This document shows positions 37,346 to 46,861 of a stretch of 64,000 nt of DNA, piece by piece. The position numbers were made by a program, and so were the translations under genes. How positions within the stretch are numbered: position 1 is the stretch's first letter; the number at the start of each line of letters is the position of its first letter. Source of the stretch: Lyngbya sp. CCAP 1446/10 (lineage in GTDB: Bacteria > Cyanobacteriota > Cyanobacteriia > Cyanobacteriales > Microcoleaceae); contig NZ_JAIGNI010000149.1 of NCBI RefSeq assembly GCF_026130175.1, positions 1-64,000 of the forward strand, read 5' to 3'. The notes under the pieces are model-generated. The model was not told where the DNA came from, made no database searches, and saw only the letters and a program-made list of their open reading frames with translations.

Positions 37346-39105
37346 CTATCCCAATAAATTCGAGCCACCTTATCCCCCGGATTTTCGCGCAAACAATCCG
37401 CAAAAAGTCCCCCAGCTTCCCCAAAGCTCTTCAAATTGTACAAAGACAAAGCCTCAGCAAACACTTCCAAAGTAGCCAACTTTTTCGCTTTAACCTCCGG
37501 CAAATCCGCATCAAAAACCTCATAAACAGTCACCCATTCAGACTTCCCCTTAACCTGAACCTTATCAATTACCCGAATTGCATAATCAGCAGGATTTGTC
37601 AAGCGATCGAAAGTCTGTTGAGTAATTAACAGCGACACCCCGTAATTCTTCGTCAAATTTTCAATCCGAGCAGCCAAATTAACCGCATCGCCAATCACAG
37701 TACCGTCCATCCGGCTGTTTCCGCCAACAGTACCCAGCATCAAAGAACCAGTATTAATTCCCACCCCAATCTGAACCGGCACATCGCCCGCAGAAGTGCG
37801 CTGTCGATTGTATTCAGCAAGAGTATGCAGCATCGCAATTCCCGCTTTCACCGCATCATCCGCACCCTCGCTAAACAAAGCCATAATTGCATCGCCAATA
37901 TATTTATCAATAAACCCCTGATTTTCCACAATCAGCGGTTCCATATAACTTAAATATGAATTTATAAATTTAAAATTTTCTTGCGGTGTCATCTGTTCCG
38001 AAAGAGTAGTAAAATCGCGGATATCCGAAAATAAAATCGACATTTCCAACTCCACTGCGTCTCCCAATTTAACATCAACAATACTGTCACATCCCAAAAA
38101 AGCTAAAAACTGATTGGGTACAAAGCGACTTGTCGCTGCAACGATTTCTAATTCTGCATCCAGTGAAAGTTCCAAACTGCAATTAACCTCAAAGAGTTCC
38201 TCAATGAACTTTTTGCGCTCTTTTTCCGCTTTTTTGCGATCCGTAATATCTAAGAGAGTATTAATAGCATAGGTAACTTTGGCGTTGGTATCATAAATGG
38301 GAGTTGCAGAAATTTCTACGGGAATAATTTGATCGCCGTTATGCACTTCTATATCGTCAGCGGTGGCATTTTCCCCCCTCAATGCCCGCACAATCGGCAA
38401 ATCATCGGGAGGATATTCTTGATTAGTACCTGCTAAATAGGTTTGATAAACCTCTGAGAATTGCTCGGAACTCGTATCCGGCACAACTCCTTTACCAAAT
38501 ATCTCTTTTGCTTTCTGATTCACATAGTAAACTTTGCCATCAGCGTCCAAAACTCCCACCCCAATCGGCATTGCTTCCAAAAACTGCGTCAAGCGATTTT
38601 CATTTTCATGAAGTAGAGTAATCAGCAAGGCTTGCTCACCATTGAGATGCGCCAATTCCTCATTCATTTGCTGAAGTTGTGCATTTTGTGCTACCAGCAG
38701 TTGATTTTGCCGATAACTGTTTACTGCTTCTTTTACCGTCAAACTCAAGTCTTCTCGTTGCCAGGGTTTGGATATATAACGATATAAATTTGCATTTTTG
38801 ATAGCATTTCCCACCGCTTCAATATCTGCTTGCCCTGTCAGCATGATTTTGATAGTTTGGGGCGAGATTAGATGGACTTGTTTTAATAGCTCATCTCCCT
38901 TCATCTCCGGCATGATATGATCGGAAATAATTAAGGGTACTTCATACCCATCTGACAGTAATTCTTCCAGCAACTCTAATGCTTCCTCCCCACCCTCGGC
39001 AATTTCGATCAGATAAGCATTGCCGACAGCTTCTTGGAGTTCTGTTTTGAGACTTTTGAGTACAGTATTGTCATCATCTACACAGATAATTACCTGTTGT
39101 TTCAT
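37321..39105 (-). CDS. Response regulator - PAS - class III adenylate cyclase
   Basis: 594 residues. Receiver domain (1-125, phospho-acceptor Asp62 in IISDHIMPEM), coiled coil, PAS domain (about 165-295), linker and class III cyclase (about 360-570). Cyclase residues: metal Asp in ILFSDIRDFTTLSEQ and in DKYIGDAIMALF, and GTVIGDAVNLAARIE. The Lys in DKYIGD and the Asp in IGDAVNL favour ATP, so cAMP is the likely product. Its start overlaps the stop of the upstream response regulator by ATGA, so they are translationally coupled. The multi-PAS kinase facing it is a candidate phosphodonor (inference). Confidence 0.92.
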   Translation of the reverse strand: MKQQVIICVDDDNTVLKSLKTELQEAVGNAYLIEIAEGGEEALELLEELLSDGYEVPLIISDHIMPEMKGDELLKQVHLISPQTIKIMLTGQADIEAVGNAIKNANLYRYISKPWQREDLSLTVKEAVNSYRQNQLLVAQNAQLQQMNEELAHLNGEQALLITLLHENENRLTQFLEAMPIGVGVLDADGKVYYVNQKAKEIFGKGVVPDTSSEQFSEVYQTYLAGTNQEYPPDDLPIVRALRGENATADDIEVHNGDQIIPVEISATPIYDTNAKVTYAINTLLDITDRKKAEKERKKFIEELFEVNCSLELSLDAELEIVAATSRFVPNQFLAFLGCDSIVDVKLGDAVELEMSILFSDIRDFTTLSEQMTPQENFKFINSYLSYMEPLIVENQGFIDKYIGDAIMALFSEGADDAVKAGIAMLHTLAEYNRQRTSAGDVPVQIGVGINTGSLMLGTVGGNSRMDGTVIGDAVNLAARIENLTKNYGVSLLITQQTFDRLTNPADYAIRVIDKVQVKGKSEWVTVYEVFDADLPEVKAKKLATLEVFAEALSLYNLKSFGEAGGLFADCLRENPGDKVARIYWDRCQLTVES

Positions 39106-39500
39106 ATCTTCGACAAACCAGATTTAATGGTTTCCAGCAAATCTGCCTCTGACCAAGGTTTAGATAAGCAGCTATGGAGGTTAGCCTGTTTTTTGGCTCT
39201 GTCAATTGCTAATTCATCAGCTTGACCTGTGAGCATAATTTTAATAGCATTGGGATATTTTTGATGAATGCGAATCAGCAACTCATCTCCCTTAATACCG
39301 GGCATTAACCAATCAGAAATAATTACAATAACTCTGGCTTCTTCTTCGTCATAGAGTTCGCCGATTACATCTAAGGCTTCTTCAGCATCTTCGGCTCCTT
39401 CATAGGTGTAGGCATTCCCAAATTCTGCTGCTAGCTGCGTCCTGAGACTGTCTAACACCATTCTCTCATCGTCAACGCACAAAATAACTGGTTTAGACAT
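39102..39500 (-). CDS. Single-domain response regulator
   Basis: 132 residues, receiver domain only. Acidic pocket VDDE (10-13), phospho-acceptor Asp63 in IISDWLMPGIK, and a Lys in CLSKPWSEADL. It is similar to the receiver part of the downstream cyclase (PWSEADLLETIK compared with PWQREDLSLTVK) and probably arose by duplication. It is the first gene of a two-gene operon with the cyclase (4-bp ATGA overlap) and may compete for the same phosphodonor. Confidence 0.92.
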   Translation of the reverse strand: MSKPVILCVDDERMVLDSLRTQLAAEFGNAYTYEGAEDAEEALDVIGELYDEEEARVIVIISDWLMPGIKGDELLIRIHQKYPNAIKIMLTGQADELAIDRAKKQANLHSCLSKPWSEADLLETIKSGLSKI

Positions 39501-39967
39501 CTATTTGTTGTCCTTTTTAATTTTCCTTGGTAACAAAATTAGCAAAAGTAGTAAAAGTGTATTAGTATACCCGATCGCATTTTAAGATGCTAGTTCGCGA
39601 TCGCGCGGGCGACTATCACCTTGGTTGTTAACCAAAATATTTGCTTGCAATCGTCGTGGGAGAGTTCAAAAACCCGATTTCTTTGGTCGGGTGCGATCGC
39701 GAACTAAATCCCACAAGCTGACCGATCGCCAAATCTTTTCCCCTTCCCAGTCGCCGAAACCAAGCAATCTAGATACGTAGCAGCTTAGCTGAGCATAACG
39801 CATCGTACTGCGGTTTTACATCAATTTCCGGTAGAATCCGAGTTATTGACTTTAAAACGTTTTAATTTTTGCCATCCTCCCAATGGGGTAGATTGCAGCT
39901 TAGGCCCAAGCCAGTAATACCCGACCTAGGTTACTGCGTTATATTGTGCCGGAGATCCTTGACTTGC
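39501..39967. other. Intergenic region
   Basis: 467 bp between the hybrid kinase end and the response regulator start. Contains HIP1-like GCGATCGC variants and an AACCCGATTTCTTTGGTCGGG word related to the CCCGGTTTCT repeats. No gene seen. Confidence 0.4.
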
Positions 39968-42900
39968 TCATACAGCGCTCATTGGCAAGAAAACATTAAA
40001 TGTAGTTTGGCCCGGAATTGATTCTACCTCTATTTTCCCCTGATGTTTGTCAACAATCTTCTTGACAATATCTAGTCCCAAACCGCTGCCTTCTCCGGCA
40101 GGTTTAGTCGTAAAAAACGGATCAAATATTTTTACTTTAATCTCTTCTGGTATCCCCTTACCGCTGTCGCTAATGCTAATCTTAGCCTGCCCGGATTGCT
40201 CCGCTAACTCGATTTTTAGCGTACCTCGATAATCCATTGCTTGCAAAGCATTGTGAATTAAATTCGTCCAAACTTGATTCAATTCGTCGGGATAGCATAT
40301 TATTGGTGGGATGTCGGTATAGTTTCTCACTACCTGAACGCCTTGTTTGAATTGATTTTGATAAAGGGTTAAGATTGTTTCAAGGCCTTCTGTAATAATC
40401 GCTGCTGTCTTTTCTCCCGACTGTTCGTAGTGAGCATAAGTTTTCAAGGCAAACACGACTTTCGAGGCTCTGTCTGTGGCCGTGTTGATAGTAGCGATGC
40501 CTCTTTTTAACTCAGAAAGTTTGTAGGCGATTTCTAGTACGTGCAAGCTATCGGGTTTTTGCAGCAGCGGCACAAAGCTGTCAATTTCACTATACACTCC
40601 CATCATTACTAGGCGATCGGCTACGATATCTGCATCGGCTATTTCTAATTCTTGCAGTTGGCTTCTCAAAGCTCTCTTTAATTTGCGTTCTTCTTTCGTT
40701 GATAAGTTTGTTTCTTGTTGCAGGGAACGCTGGAGTAAATTCAAAAAATTATGTGTTTCGTCTGGAGAGAGAGATTGAAACAGTGCGGGAAACTGTTCTA
40801 GAGTTTGATTTAAGAACTTAGAAACATTGCCGGCAGAGGAACGAATTGCACCGAGGGGAGTGTTAACTTCGTGGGCAACTCCGGCAACAAGTTGTCCTAA
40901 AGCAGCCATTTTTTCTGATTGAATCAATCCTTCCTGGGTGGTTTTGAGTTGTTGCAGAGTATCGCTGAGTTCCTGATTTTTCTGGTGCAACGCTGATTCA
41001 GCTTGTTTGCGATCGCCAATTTCTCGCCAAACTGTGTGTAGAATTTTTTTACCATCTACAGGAATTAATGTCAGCAATACTTCTACCCAAAAATCTTCTC
41101 CGTCGGTGCGGCGGTGCATCCATTCAAAGCGGTGACTTCCTCGCAAGAAAGCTGTGGCTGTCATTTCCTTAGATTTCTCAAAAGACTCTCTACCGTCAGG
41201 TTGAATCTCTGGGGAAAGTTGAGCTGGATGTAGGGAAAGAAGCTGTTGTTTGTCTGTGCAACGCATCATTTTAACCGTTGCGGGGTTGCAGTCGATAAAA
41301 GCGTTCCCATCTAACAGCAAAATCGCATCGCCCGATTGCTCATAAAGTTGTCGAAAACGAGCTTCTGACTGCTGGAGTTCTTGGGTTCTTTCTGCGACTT
41401 TGGTTTCTAAGTTGGCATAGAGTTGGGCGTTTTCTATGGAGATGGCGGCTTGGGAGGATAAAACTTTTAAGACTGCTAATCTGTCGGGAGTAAATGCACC
41501 TGTTGTCAGATTATTTTCGAGGTAAATAATGCCGATCGCCTTTCCTTGATGTTGGATTGGCAAACACAAAACTGACTTTGGTTGCTGTTGAATAATGTAA
41601 CAATCAGCAGCCCAGGTAGTCTGGGCCGTGGCATCATTAATTACCAAAGTTTCTTGGGTTCGCCAAACATAGTTGATGATGGTGGTGGGAATTTGCTGCG
41701 AAACGGCTACCGAAGTAGAGGGGGTGTTGCAGGCTTTACCGCTAACGCATTGAGTTGCGATCGCCCATGAATCTCCCTCTGCCAAAATCATCGATCCTGT
41801 TTGGGCTCCCGCATTCTCGATCGCCACTTGCACTAAACTTGAGAGCAACCGATCCAGGTGAATTTCTTCTGACAGGGATTGAGATGCTTTGATTACTGTT
41901 GCCAAGTCCAGAATTTGAGAAACTCCTGAAGTAGTGCTTACGACAGTTCCTGTCATCATTTGGGCAATTGTATCGCCTGTGTTTAAGCTCGTTTTCTGAT
42001 TGAGAATCGGGGCGATTAATTGGGGATAGCATTTTTCTAAATCTTCAACTTTTGCCCGGGCACCCCACCGCGCGTAGGCGTAGTAGGCATCAGTTAAGTA
42101 GACTTGGGCAATTTTTTCTTTGCCCCATTCAAGATAAAATTTGGCTGCGAGTTCGTGGGCTACTGCTTCTTCGTTGATGTACTCGTTTTCTTGGGCGAGG
42201 GCGATCGCGCGATCGTACATTTCCACCGCCTCCAGCCTTTCGCCTAGCACCTGATGCCGCCCGGCCTCTACCAGATAGAACTTATGTAAATGATTCATCG
42301 GAGCATGATGCGCCCACTTTTGCATTTTTTCTTGGTTATTTTTCACCCGATTGAGTATCACATCTTGTTCGGAACTTGAAGCCTCAGCAAATACAGCTAA
42401 ATGTGCCAAAGAATCATAAAAATGGAACAGAGGGACGCAGATCAGTGCTGTCACGCTGCCTAGATATTGTTCGGCTAAAACAGCATTTTTTATAGCTTCC
42501 TGATGTTGACCAAATACATAGTTTAAAATTAGTTTATATAGGTAGATTTGATGAATTTGACAGCCATCATTTGCTCTAATAGCAGTTTTGAGTCCTTCCT
42601 CTTCATTGTAGGACTCACCAATTAAACAAGTGGGATTTGGATTATTACCTAAGAAATTCAGGACTACTTGCCGAACTAATGCGATCCAACTCAATAAAAC
42701 TTCTTGCCGAATTTTACTAATAGCCTTGCTGTATGTTGATATCTTTTGTTCGACCTCCGTAAGCTCTTGACCCAAAAAACATGATACATCGCATATATGA
42801 AATCCACAATGACCGGCCATTTCAAAGTCTCCACTCTCCACGGCGCTTTGATATCCCTCAATCAAAACAGGTAGTGCTTCTCTAAGATGTTTTTTCCAGT

Positions 42901-45900
42901 GCAGGATCAGAGAACCCCAGACATTCAATACCTTAGCCTTGACTTTCTCAACATTGAGCAGCTCAGCCAAATTTGCAGCTAAGTAACCAAATCGATAACC
43001 TGTTTCTATATCTTGGACTACTCCACACAGAATTAATCCGTAAGTAGAATAACCAAATGACGACCAGGTGGCATTGCCATATTTGAGTGATAAATTAACC
43101 ATTTTGCACACAATCAGTAACAGCACTGTTGGTGCAGCAACATAAGCAGCAGGAGCAATACTTGATAGGATATACATGGCTGCTAACGGTTCGGATTCAG
43201 TCATTTCGGGTAGATTAATTAACGCTTCGATGTCTTGTTCGGCACAGAGTAAAGCAGTTTCTTCTAGCCCTTTTTGAATATCGGACTGGCTGGGCGATTC
43301 TGGTAAAATTACTCCCAAATGTTTGAGCACTTGCAGCCCAATGCTAACATCTTCTGTGAGGTTCCCCTGGGAGGCAGCAGCTTGAATTTTTGCATCATAA
43401 ACTTTTACTTTGTCCAGCATCGAAGTCGCTTGTTGGAGAACAATATTAGCGAATTTCTCCATCTGCTCAAACTCACCATTGAGATAAGCCACTTCTGCTG
43501 ATTCCGAGTACAAAGCCAATGATAGCCTATACTGACGCTGCCAACTATCTACAGCTAAAAATTCTAGTCCGGTAGTTAAATATCTTTTTGCAGCACCATA
43601 GGCTATGGAACTTTTAGCTCTACATCCCGCAATTAAATTCAATTGAGCTAATTCATCTCGTTCAGTCGGAGCAATAATGAACTCCTTACCCATATTCAAA
43701 TGGTTGACAATATCGAAAATTTTCTCTTCTATTTCTTCTGCCGTAGGGGCGCTGCCTCCGTTTCCACCCTTCCTTAATAACAGTTGCCCAATTTTGAGGT
43801 GAGTTGACTGTTTCTGAGATTCGGGAATTAAAGAATATGCTGCTTGCTGTACGCGATCGTGTAAAAATTTGTAGGGAACCGATAAATCAGATGTTTGTGC
43901 CACCTCTGATGATTCCGCATCCTGAAAGAACTTGTAAACTTCGCTGATAGGAATCACTAACCCTTCTTGCAGCGATTGCCATAAATCATCCGCTGTTTCT
44001 GTTTGAGATCGTTCGTGAACAATTGCCAGAGTTGATAAGTCAAATTGGTTGCCAATACAAGCAGCTAGTTTCAAAACTTCCTGAGTATTTACAGGCAACT
44101 TTTGCAACTGAATCGCCATAAACTCGACCACATCATCTGTCAAAGCTAGCGCCCTGACTTGGGCAATATCACACTGCCAATAACCACAACTAAAATCAAA
44201 AGCAATTAACCCATCGTCGTGAAGGAATTTGAGAAATTGAGTGGCAAAGAAAGGATTGCCTTGAGTTTTGGTGAACACCAGTTCGCTCAAAGGAACTGCT
44301 TGTTCTGGTGGACAACTTAGCGTATCAGCAATCAGGCAATTTAGGGAAGATTTATCTAAGGGTGATAAAGTAATTTGATTGACTATTGCCGCATTTTTAC
44401 GAAGCTCGTCCAATGTCAAAATTAGGGGATGGGTACCGAAAACTTCGTTATCCCGATAGGCTCCGATTAACAGCAGATAGCGGGTATCTGTCTCACTTAC
44501 CAGCAACTGCATTAGCTTCAGCGAAGCAGAATCTGCCCACTGCAAATCATCCAAGAAAATGACTAAAGGATGCTCTTTTGTGGCGAAGACTCCGATAAAT
44601 TTACCGAAGAGCAAATTAAAGCGATTTTGAGCGGCAATTCCTTCTAGTTCTTGGAATTTTGGCTGCGGGCCGATTAGGTGTTCTAATTCTGGGATGACAT
44701 CGATAATTACCTGGGCATTTTCACCTAAAACTTTTAAGATTTTGGCTTGCCATTTCTCTACATTAGTGCTGGTTTCTGTCAGTAATTGCCGGATCAAATT
44801 CTGGAAGGATTGCACCCAAGCAGAAAAGGGAATATCGCGCTTGAATTGGTCAAATTTCCCTTTGATGAAGTAACCGCGCGCTCCGACAATGGGTTTGTGT
44901 ACTTCGTTGACGGCGGCGGTTTTGCCGATGCCGGAAAAGCCGGCGACTAGCATGATTTCGACCCCCCTATGTCCCCCCTTAGTAAGGGGGGATTCAGGGG
45001 GGTTGGCAACGCGATCGAATGCTGCTAATAATGTGTTAACTTCGGTTTCTCTGCCGTAGAGTTTTTCGGGTATGGCGAAGCGATCGCAAATATCTCTAGT
45101 CCCCAAGGTAAACTGGCTAATCTCGCCTGTTTCTTGCCACTGCTGCCAACAGTTTTCTAAGTCGAGTCGCAGTCCAAAAGCACTTTGATAGCGTGATTCT
45201 GGGTTTTTGGCCATCAATTTCATTATGATGTCATTCACCATTGCCGGGATGGTTGAGACGAGCTCTATGGGGGGAGTTGGAATCCTGGCCAGATGGGAGT
45301 GTACTAACTCCATCGGATCGGTAGATGTAAAGGGTAATTCTCCGGTTAGGATTTCGTAAAATGTGATTCCGAGCGAGTAGAAATCGGTGCGGTAATCGAT
45401 ACCTCGATTCATTCTCCCGGTTTGTTCGGGAGACATATACATTAGCGTTCCTTCGAGAACGTTAGGGCTGGTAATTTCTTGATTTTCTCTGGGCAAGAGG
45501 GAAGAAATACTGAAGTCGATGATTTTAATTTCTTTGGTATGGGGATTAATTAGAATATTCTGGGGTTTGATGTCTTTATGAATAATTCGATGGCGATAGA
45601 GTCCTTCTAATATTTGGACTGTCTGAATTGCTATTGGTAAAAAATCGCAGGTACTTAGTTGGTGAAGGGCGATATATTCGGCAAGAGAGATGCCTCCACA
45701 ATCTTCCATGACTAAAGCAAAACCGTTGCGGTAGTTGGAGAGTGCTAGGGGTTGGACTATTCCTGTTAGGTCAAGATTTTTGGTAATTGTGTATTGATTG
45801 CGAAATTGTACGAGTTCGTTGAAACTGGGATATTCGCTTAATAAAATTTTGATAACGACAGGTTTTTGGTCTGATTGGGAAACGGCTCGGTAAACTTGGG

Positions 45901-45967
45901 TTCTGGCGCCGTTGTAAATGCGATCGAGGATGCGATACCCAGGAATTGTTAGTGATGTGTCTGTCAT
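39968..45967 (-). CDS. Ser/Thr kinase - AAA - GAF - PAS - histidine kinase hybrid
   Basis: 1999 residues. Ser/Thr kinase (about 8-270; Lys in [24 protein letters not shown]), AAA/NTPase with Walker A GFSGIGKT (about 343-350) and [12 protein letters not shown] Walker B, a long helical TPR-like region (about 760-1330), GAF (about 1360-1500), PAS (about 1525-1640), H box [13 protein letters not shown] and HATPase_c at the C-terminus. This layout is the cyanobacterial HstK type of Ser/Thr-His hybrid kinase. HKD replaces HRD but the catalytic Asp is kept. It has no receiver of its own. A palindromic repeat is translated in-frame in the linker before Walker A. Confidence 0.93.
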   Translation of the reverse strand: MTDTSLTIPGYRILDRIYNGARTQVYRAVSQSDQKPVVIKILLSEYPSFNELVQFRNQYTITKNLDLTGIVQPLALSNYRNGFALVMEDCGGISLAEYIALHQLSTCDFLPIAIQTVQILEGLYRHRIIHKDIKPQNILINPHTKEIKIIDFSISSLLPRENQEITSPNVLEGTLMYMSPEQTGRMNRGIDYRTDFYSLGITFYEILTGELPFTSTDPMELVHSHLARIPTPPIELVSTIPAMVNDIIMKLMAKNPESRYQSAFGLRLDLENCWQQWQETGEISQFTLGTRDICDRFAIPEKLYGRETEVNTLLAAFDRVANPPESPLTKGGHRGVEIMLVAGFSGIGKTAAVNEVHKPIVGARGYFIKGKFDQFKRDIPFSAWVQSFQNLIRQLLTETSTNVEKWQAKILKVLGENAQVIIDVIPELEHLIGPQPKFQELEGIAAQNRFNLLFGKFIGVFATKEHPLVIFLDDLQWADSASLKLMQLLVSETDTRYLLLIGAYRDNEVFGTHPLILTLDELRKNAAIVNQITLSPLDKSSLNCLIADTLSCPPEQAVPLSELVFTKTQGNPFFATQFLKFLHDDGLIAFDFSCGYWQCDIAQVRALALTDDVVEFMAIQLQKLPVNTQEVLKLAACIGNQFDLSTLAIVHERSQTETADDLWQSLQEGLVIPISEVYKFFQDAESSEVAQTSDLSVPYKFLHDRVQQAAYSLIPESQKQSTHLKIGQLLLRKGGNGGSAPTAEEIEEKIFDIVNHLNMGKEFIIAPTERDELAQLNLIAGCRAKSSIAYGAAKRYLTTGLEFLAVDSWQRQYRLSLALYSESAEVAYLNGEFEQMEKFANIVLQQATSMLDKVKVYDAKIQAAASQGNLTEDVSIGLQVLKHLGVILPESPSQSDIQKGLEETALLCAEQDIEALINLPEMTESEPLAAMYILSSIAPAAYVAAPTVLLLIVCKMVNLSLKYGNATWSSFGYSTYGLILCGVVQDIETGYRFGYLAANLAELLNVEKVKAKVLNVWGSLILHWKKHLREALPVLIEGYQSAVESGDFEMAGHCGFHICDVSCFLGQELTEVEQKISTYSKAISKIRQEVLLSWIALVRQVVLNFLGNNPNPTCLIGESYNEEEGLKTAIRANDGCQIHQIYLYKLILNYVFGQHQEAIKNAVLAEQYLGSVTALICVPLFHFYDSLAHLAVFAEASSSEQDVILNRVKNNQEKMQKWAHHAPMNHLHKFYLVEAGRHQVLGERLEAVEMYDRAIALAQENEYINEEAVAHELAAKFYLEWGKEKIAQVYLTDAYYAYARWGARAKVEDLEKCYPQLIAPILNQKTSLNTGDTIAQMMTGTVVSTTSGVSQILDLATVIKASQSLSEEIHLDRLLSSLVQVAIENAGAQTGSMILAEGDSWAIATQCVSGKACNTPSTSVAVSQQIPTTIINYVWRTQETLVINDATAQTTWAADCYIIQQQPKSVLCLPIQHQGKAIGIIYLENNLTTGAFTPDRLAVLKVLSSQAAISIENAQLYANLETKVAERTQELQQSEARFRQLYEQSGDAILLLDGNAFIDCNPATVKMMRCTDKQQLLSLHPAQLSPEIQPDGRESFEKSKEMTATAFLRGSHRFEWMHRRTDGEDFWVEVLLTLIPVDGKKILHTVWREIGDRKQAESALHQKNQELSDTLQQLKTTQEGLIQSEKMAALGQLVAGVAHEVNTPLGAIRSSAGNVSKFLNQTLEQFPALFQSLSPDETHNFLNLLQRSLQQETNLSTKEERKLKRALRSQLQELEIADADIVADRLVMMGVYSEIDSFVPLLQKPDSLHVLEIAYKLSELKRGIATINTATDRASKVVFALKTYAHYEQSGEKTAAIITEGLETILTLYQNQFKQGVQVVRNYTDIPPIICYPDELNQVWTNLIHNALQAMDYRGTLKIELAEQSGQAKISISDSGKGIPEEIKVKIFDPFFTTKPAGEGSGLGLDIVKKIVDKHQGKIEVESIPGQTTFNVFLPMSAV
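44966..45003. repeat. In-frame palindromic repeat ([11 protein letters not shown])
   Basis: Contains CCCCCCTTAGTAAGGGGGG plus a nearby GATTCAGGGGGGTT, a G/C-run palindrome widespread in cyanobacterial genomes (from memory). Here it is read as [14 protein letters not shown] at about residues 322-335 of the hybrid kinase. Confidence 0.8.
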
Positions 45968-46003
45968 GGGATTTTGGATTTTAGATGTTAGATTTTAGTA
46001 ACG

Positions 46004-46119
46004 GTAGGGTGCGTCAGAAGGTGTTTTTTGAGTCGGTAGTCAAAACCTTATAACCTGACGCACCCTACTACAATTGTCGATATTTTTTTGGAAATTTTTG
46101 ATGGCGACGCACCCTACGA
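46004..46119. repeat. GTAGGGTGCGTCAG hairpin element
   Basis: GTAGGGTGCGTCAG (46004-46017) and CTGACGCACCCTAC (46055-46068) are perfect 14-bp inverted repeats, with AAGGT/ACCTT extending the stem. A third half copy ACGCACCCTAC lies at 46107-46117. Located between rnhB and the hybrid kinase, so it could end rnhB transcription. Confidence 0.75.
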
Positions 46120-46129
46120 CTGGTGAATT

Positions 46130-46861
46130 TTAAGATTCTCGGCAAGGACTAAATGACACCCGATGAAAGACAGACACACCGCAACGTTCTAAAGCTAATT
46201 TATGTTTTTTTGTACCATAGCCTTTGTTATTTGTCAAGTCATATTCGGGATAATTAACAGCCATCCGCAAGATTAATTCATCGCGCCAAACTTTGGCGAC
46301 AATGCTAGCGGCGGCAATCTGAATCGATCGCGAATCACCTTTAATCATCGTCTCTTGGTCGATCGCCAAATTAGGTATTCTTTGATTCCCGTCAACCAAA
46401 CACAAATCCGGCGTGACATTCAACTTCAAAATCGCGCGCTTCATTGCCAACAAAGAAGCCTGCAAAATATTCAGGCGATCGATCTCCCGCACCGAAGCCG
46501 CACCAATTTGACAGTCAACCGCCACAGCCCGGATTTTGATAGCTAACCGACTCCGGGCTGTGGCACTCAACTGCTTGCTGTCGCGCACCCCGCAACTTAC
46601 TAATTCATCGAGAACCTCGTCGGGCAAAATGCAGGCCGCAGCCACCACTGGCCCGAACAAAGCTCCTCTTCCGACTTCATCTACACCTGCAATTATTCGA
46701 GGGAGAGGGGAGGAGTGGGAGAGGGGGAGAGTGGGAGAGGGGGAGAGATGGAAAGATGGGAAGAGAGTAAAAATTTCTGCTTCTTCCCTCTTCCCTCTGC
46801 CTTCTGCCTTCTGCCTTCTGCCTTCTGCCTTCTGCCTTCCCTCTTCCTTCATATCACTCAT
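46130..46861 (-). CDS. rnhB: Ribonuclease HII with expanded N-terminus
   Basis: 243 residues from the ATG at 46859-46861, which overlaps the rne stop (ATGAGTGA), so the two are coupled. An alternative ATG is 9 bp further in. The RNase HII core starts at RIIAGVDEVGRGALFGPVVAA (metal-binding Asp-Glu) and continues with VRDSKQLS, CLVDGNQRI and AAASIVAKVWRD. It removes ribonucleotides from RNA-DNA hybrids. The first ~50 residues are low complexity (QKAEGRR repeats, then SPSPTLPLS), encoded by two simple repeats that seem to have invaded the gene start. The frame extends upstream, but only as antiframe of the rne repeats. Confidence 0.92.
   Translation of the reverse strand: MSDMKEEGRQKAEGRRQKAEGRGKREEAEIFTLFPSFHLSPSPTLPLSHSSPLPRIIAGVDEVGRGALFGPVVAAACILPDEVLDELVSCGVRDSKQLSATARSRLAIKIRAVAVDCQIGAASVREIDRLNILQASLLAMKRAILKLNVTPDLCLVDGNQRIPNLAIDQETMIKGDSRSIQIAAASIVAKVWRDELILRMAVNYPEYDLTNNKGYGTKKHKLALERCGVSVFHRVSFSPCRES
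46693..46846. repeat. Simple repeats in the rnhB 5' region
   Basis: Purine array GAGTGGGAGAGGGGGAGAG (46693-46760) and CTTCTGC heptamer array (46800-46838), both translated in rnhB. Confidence 0.85.
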
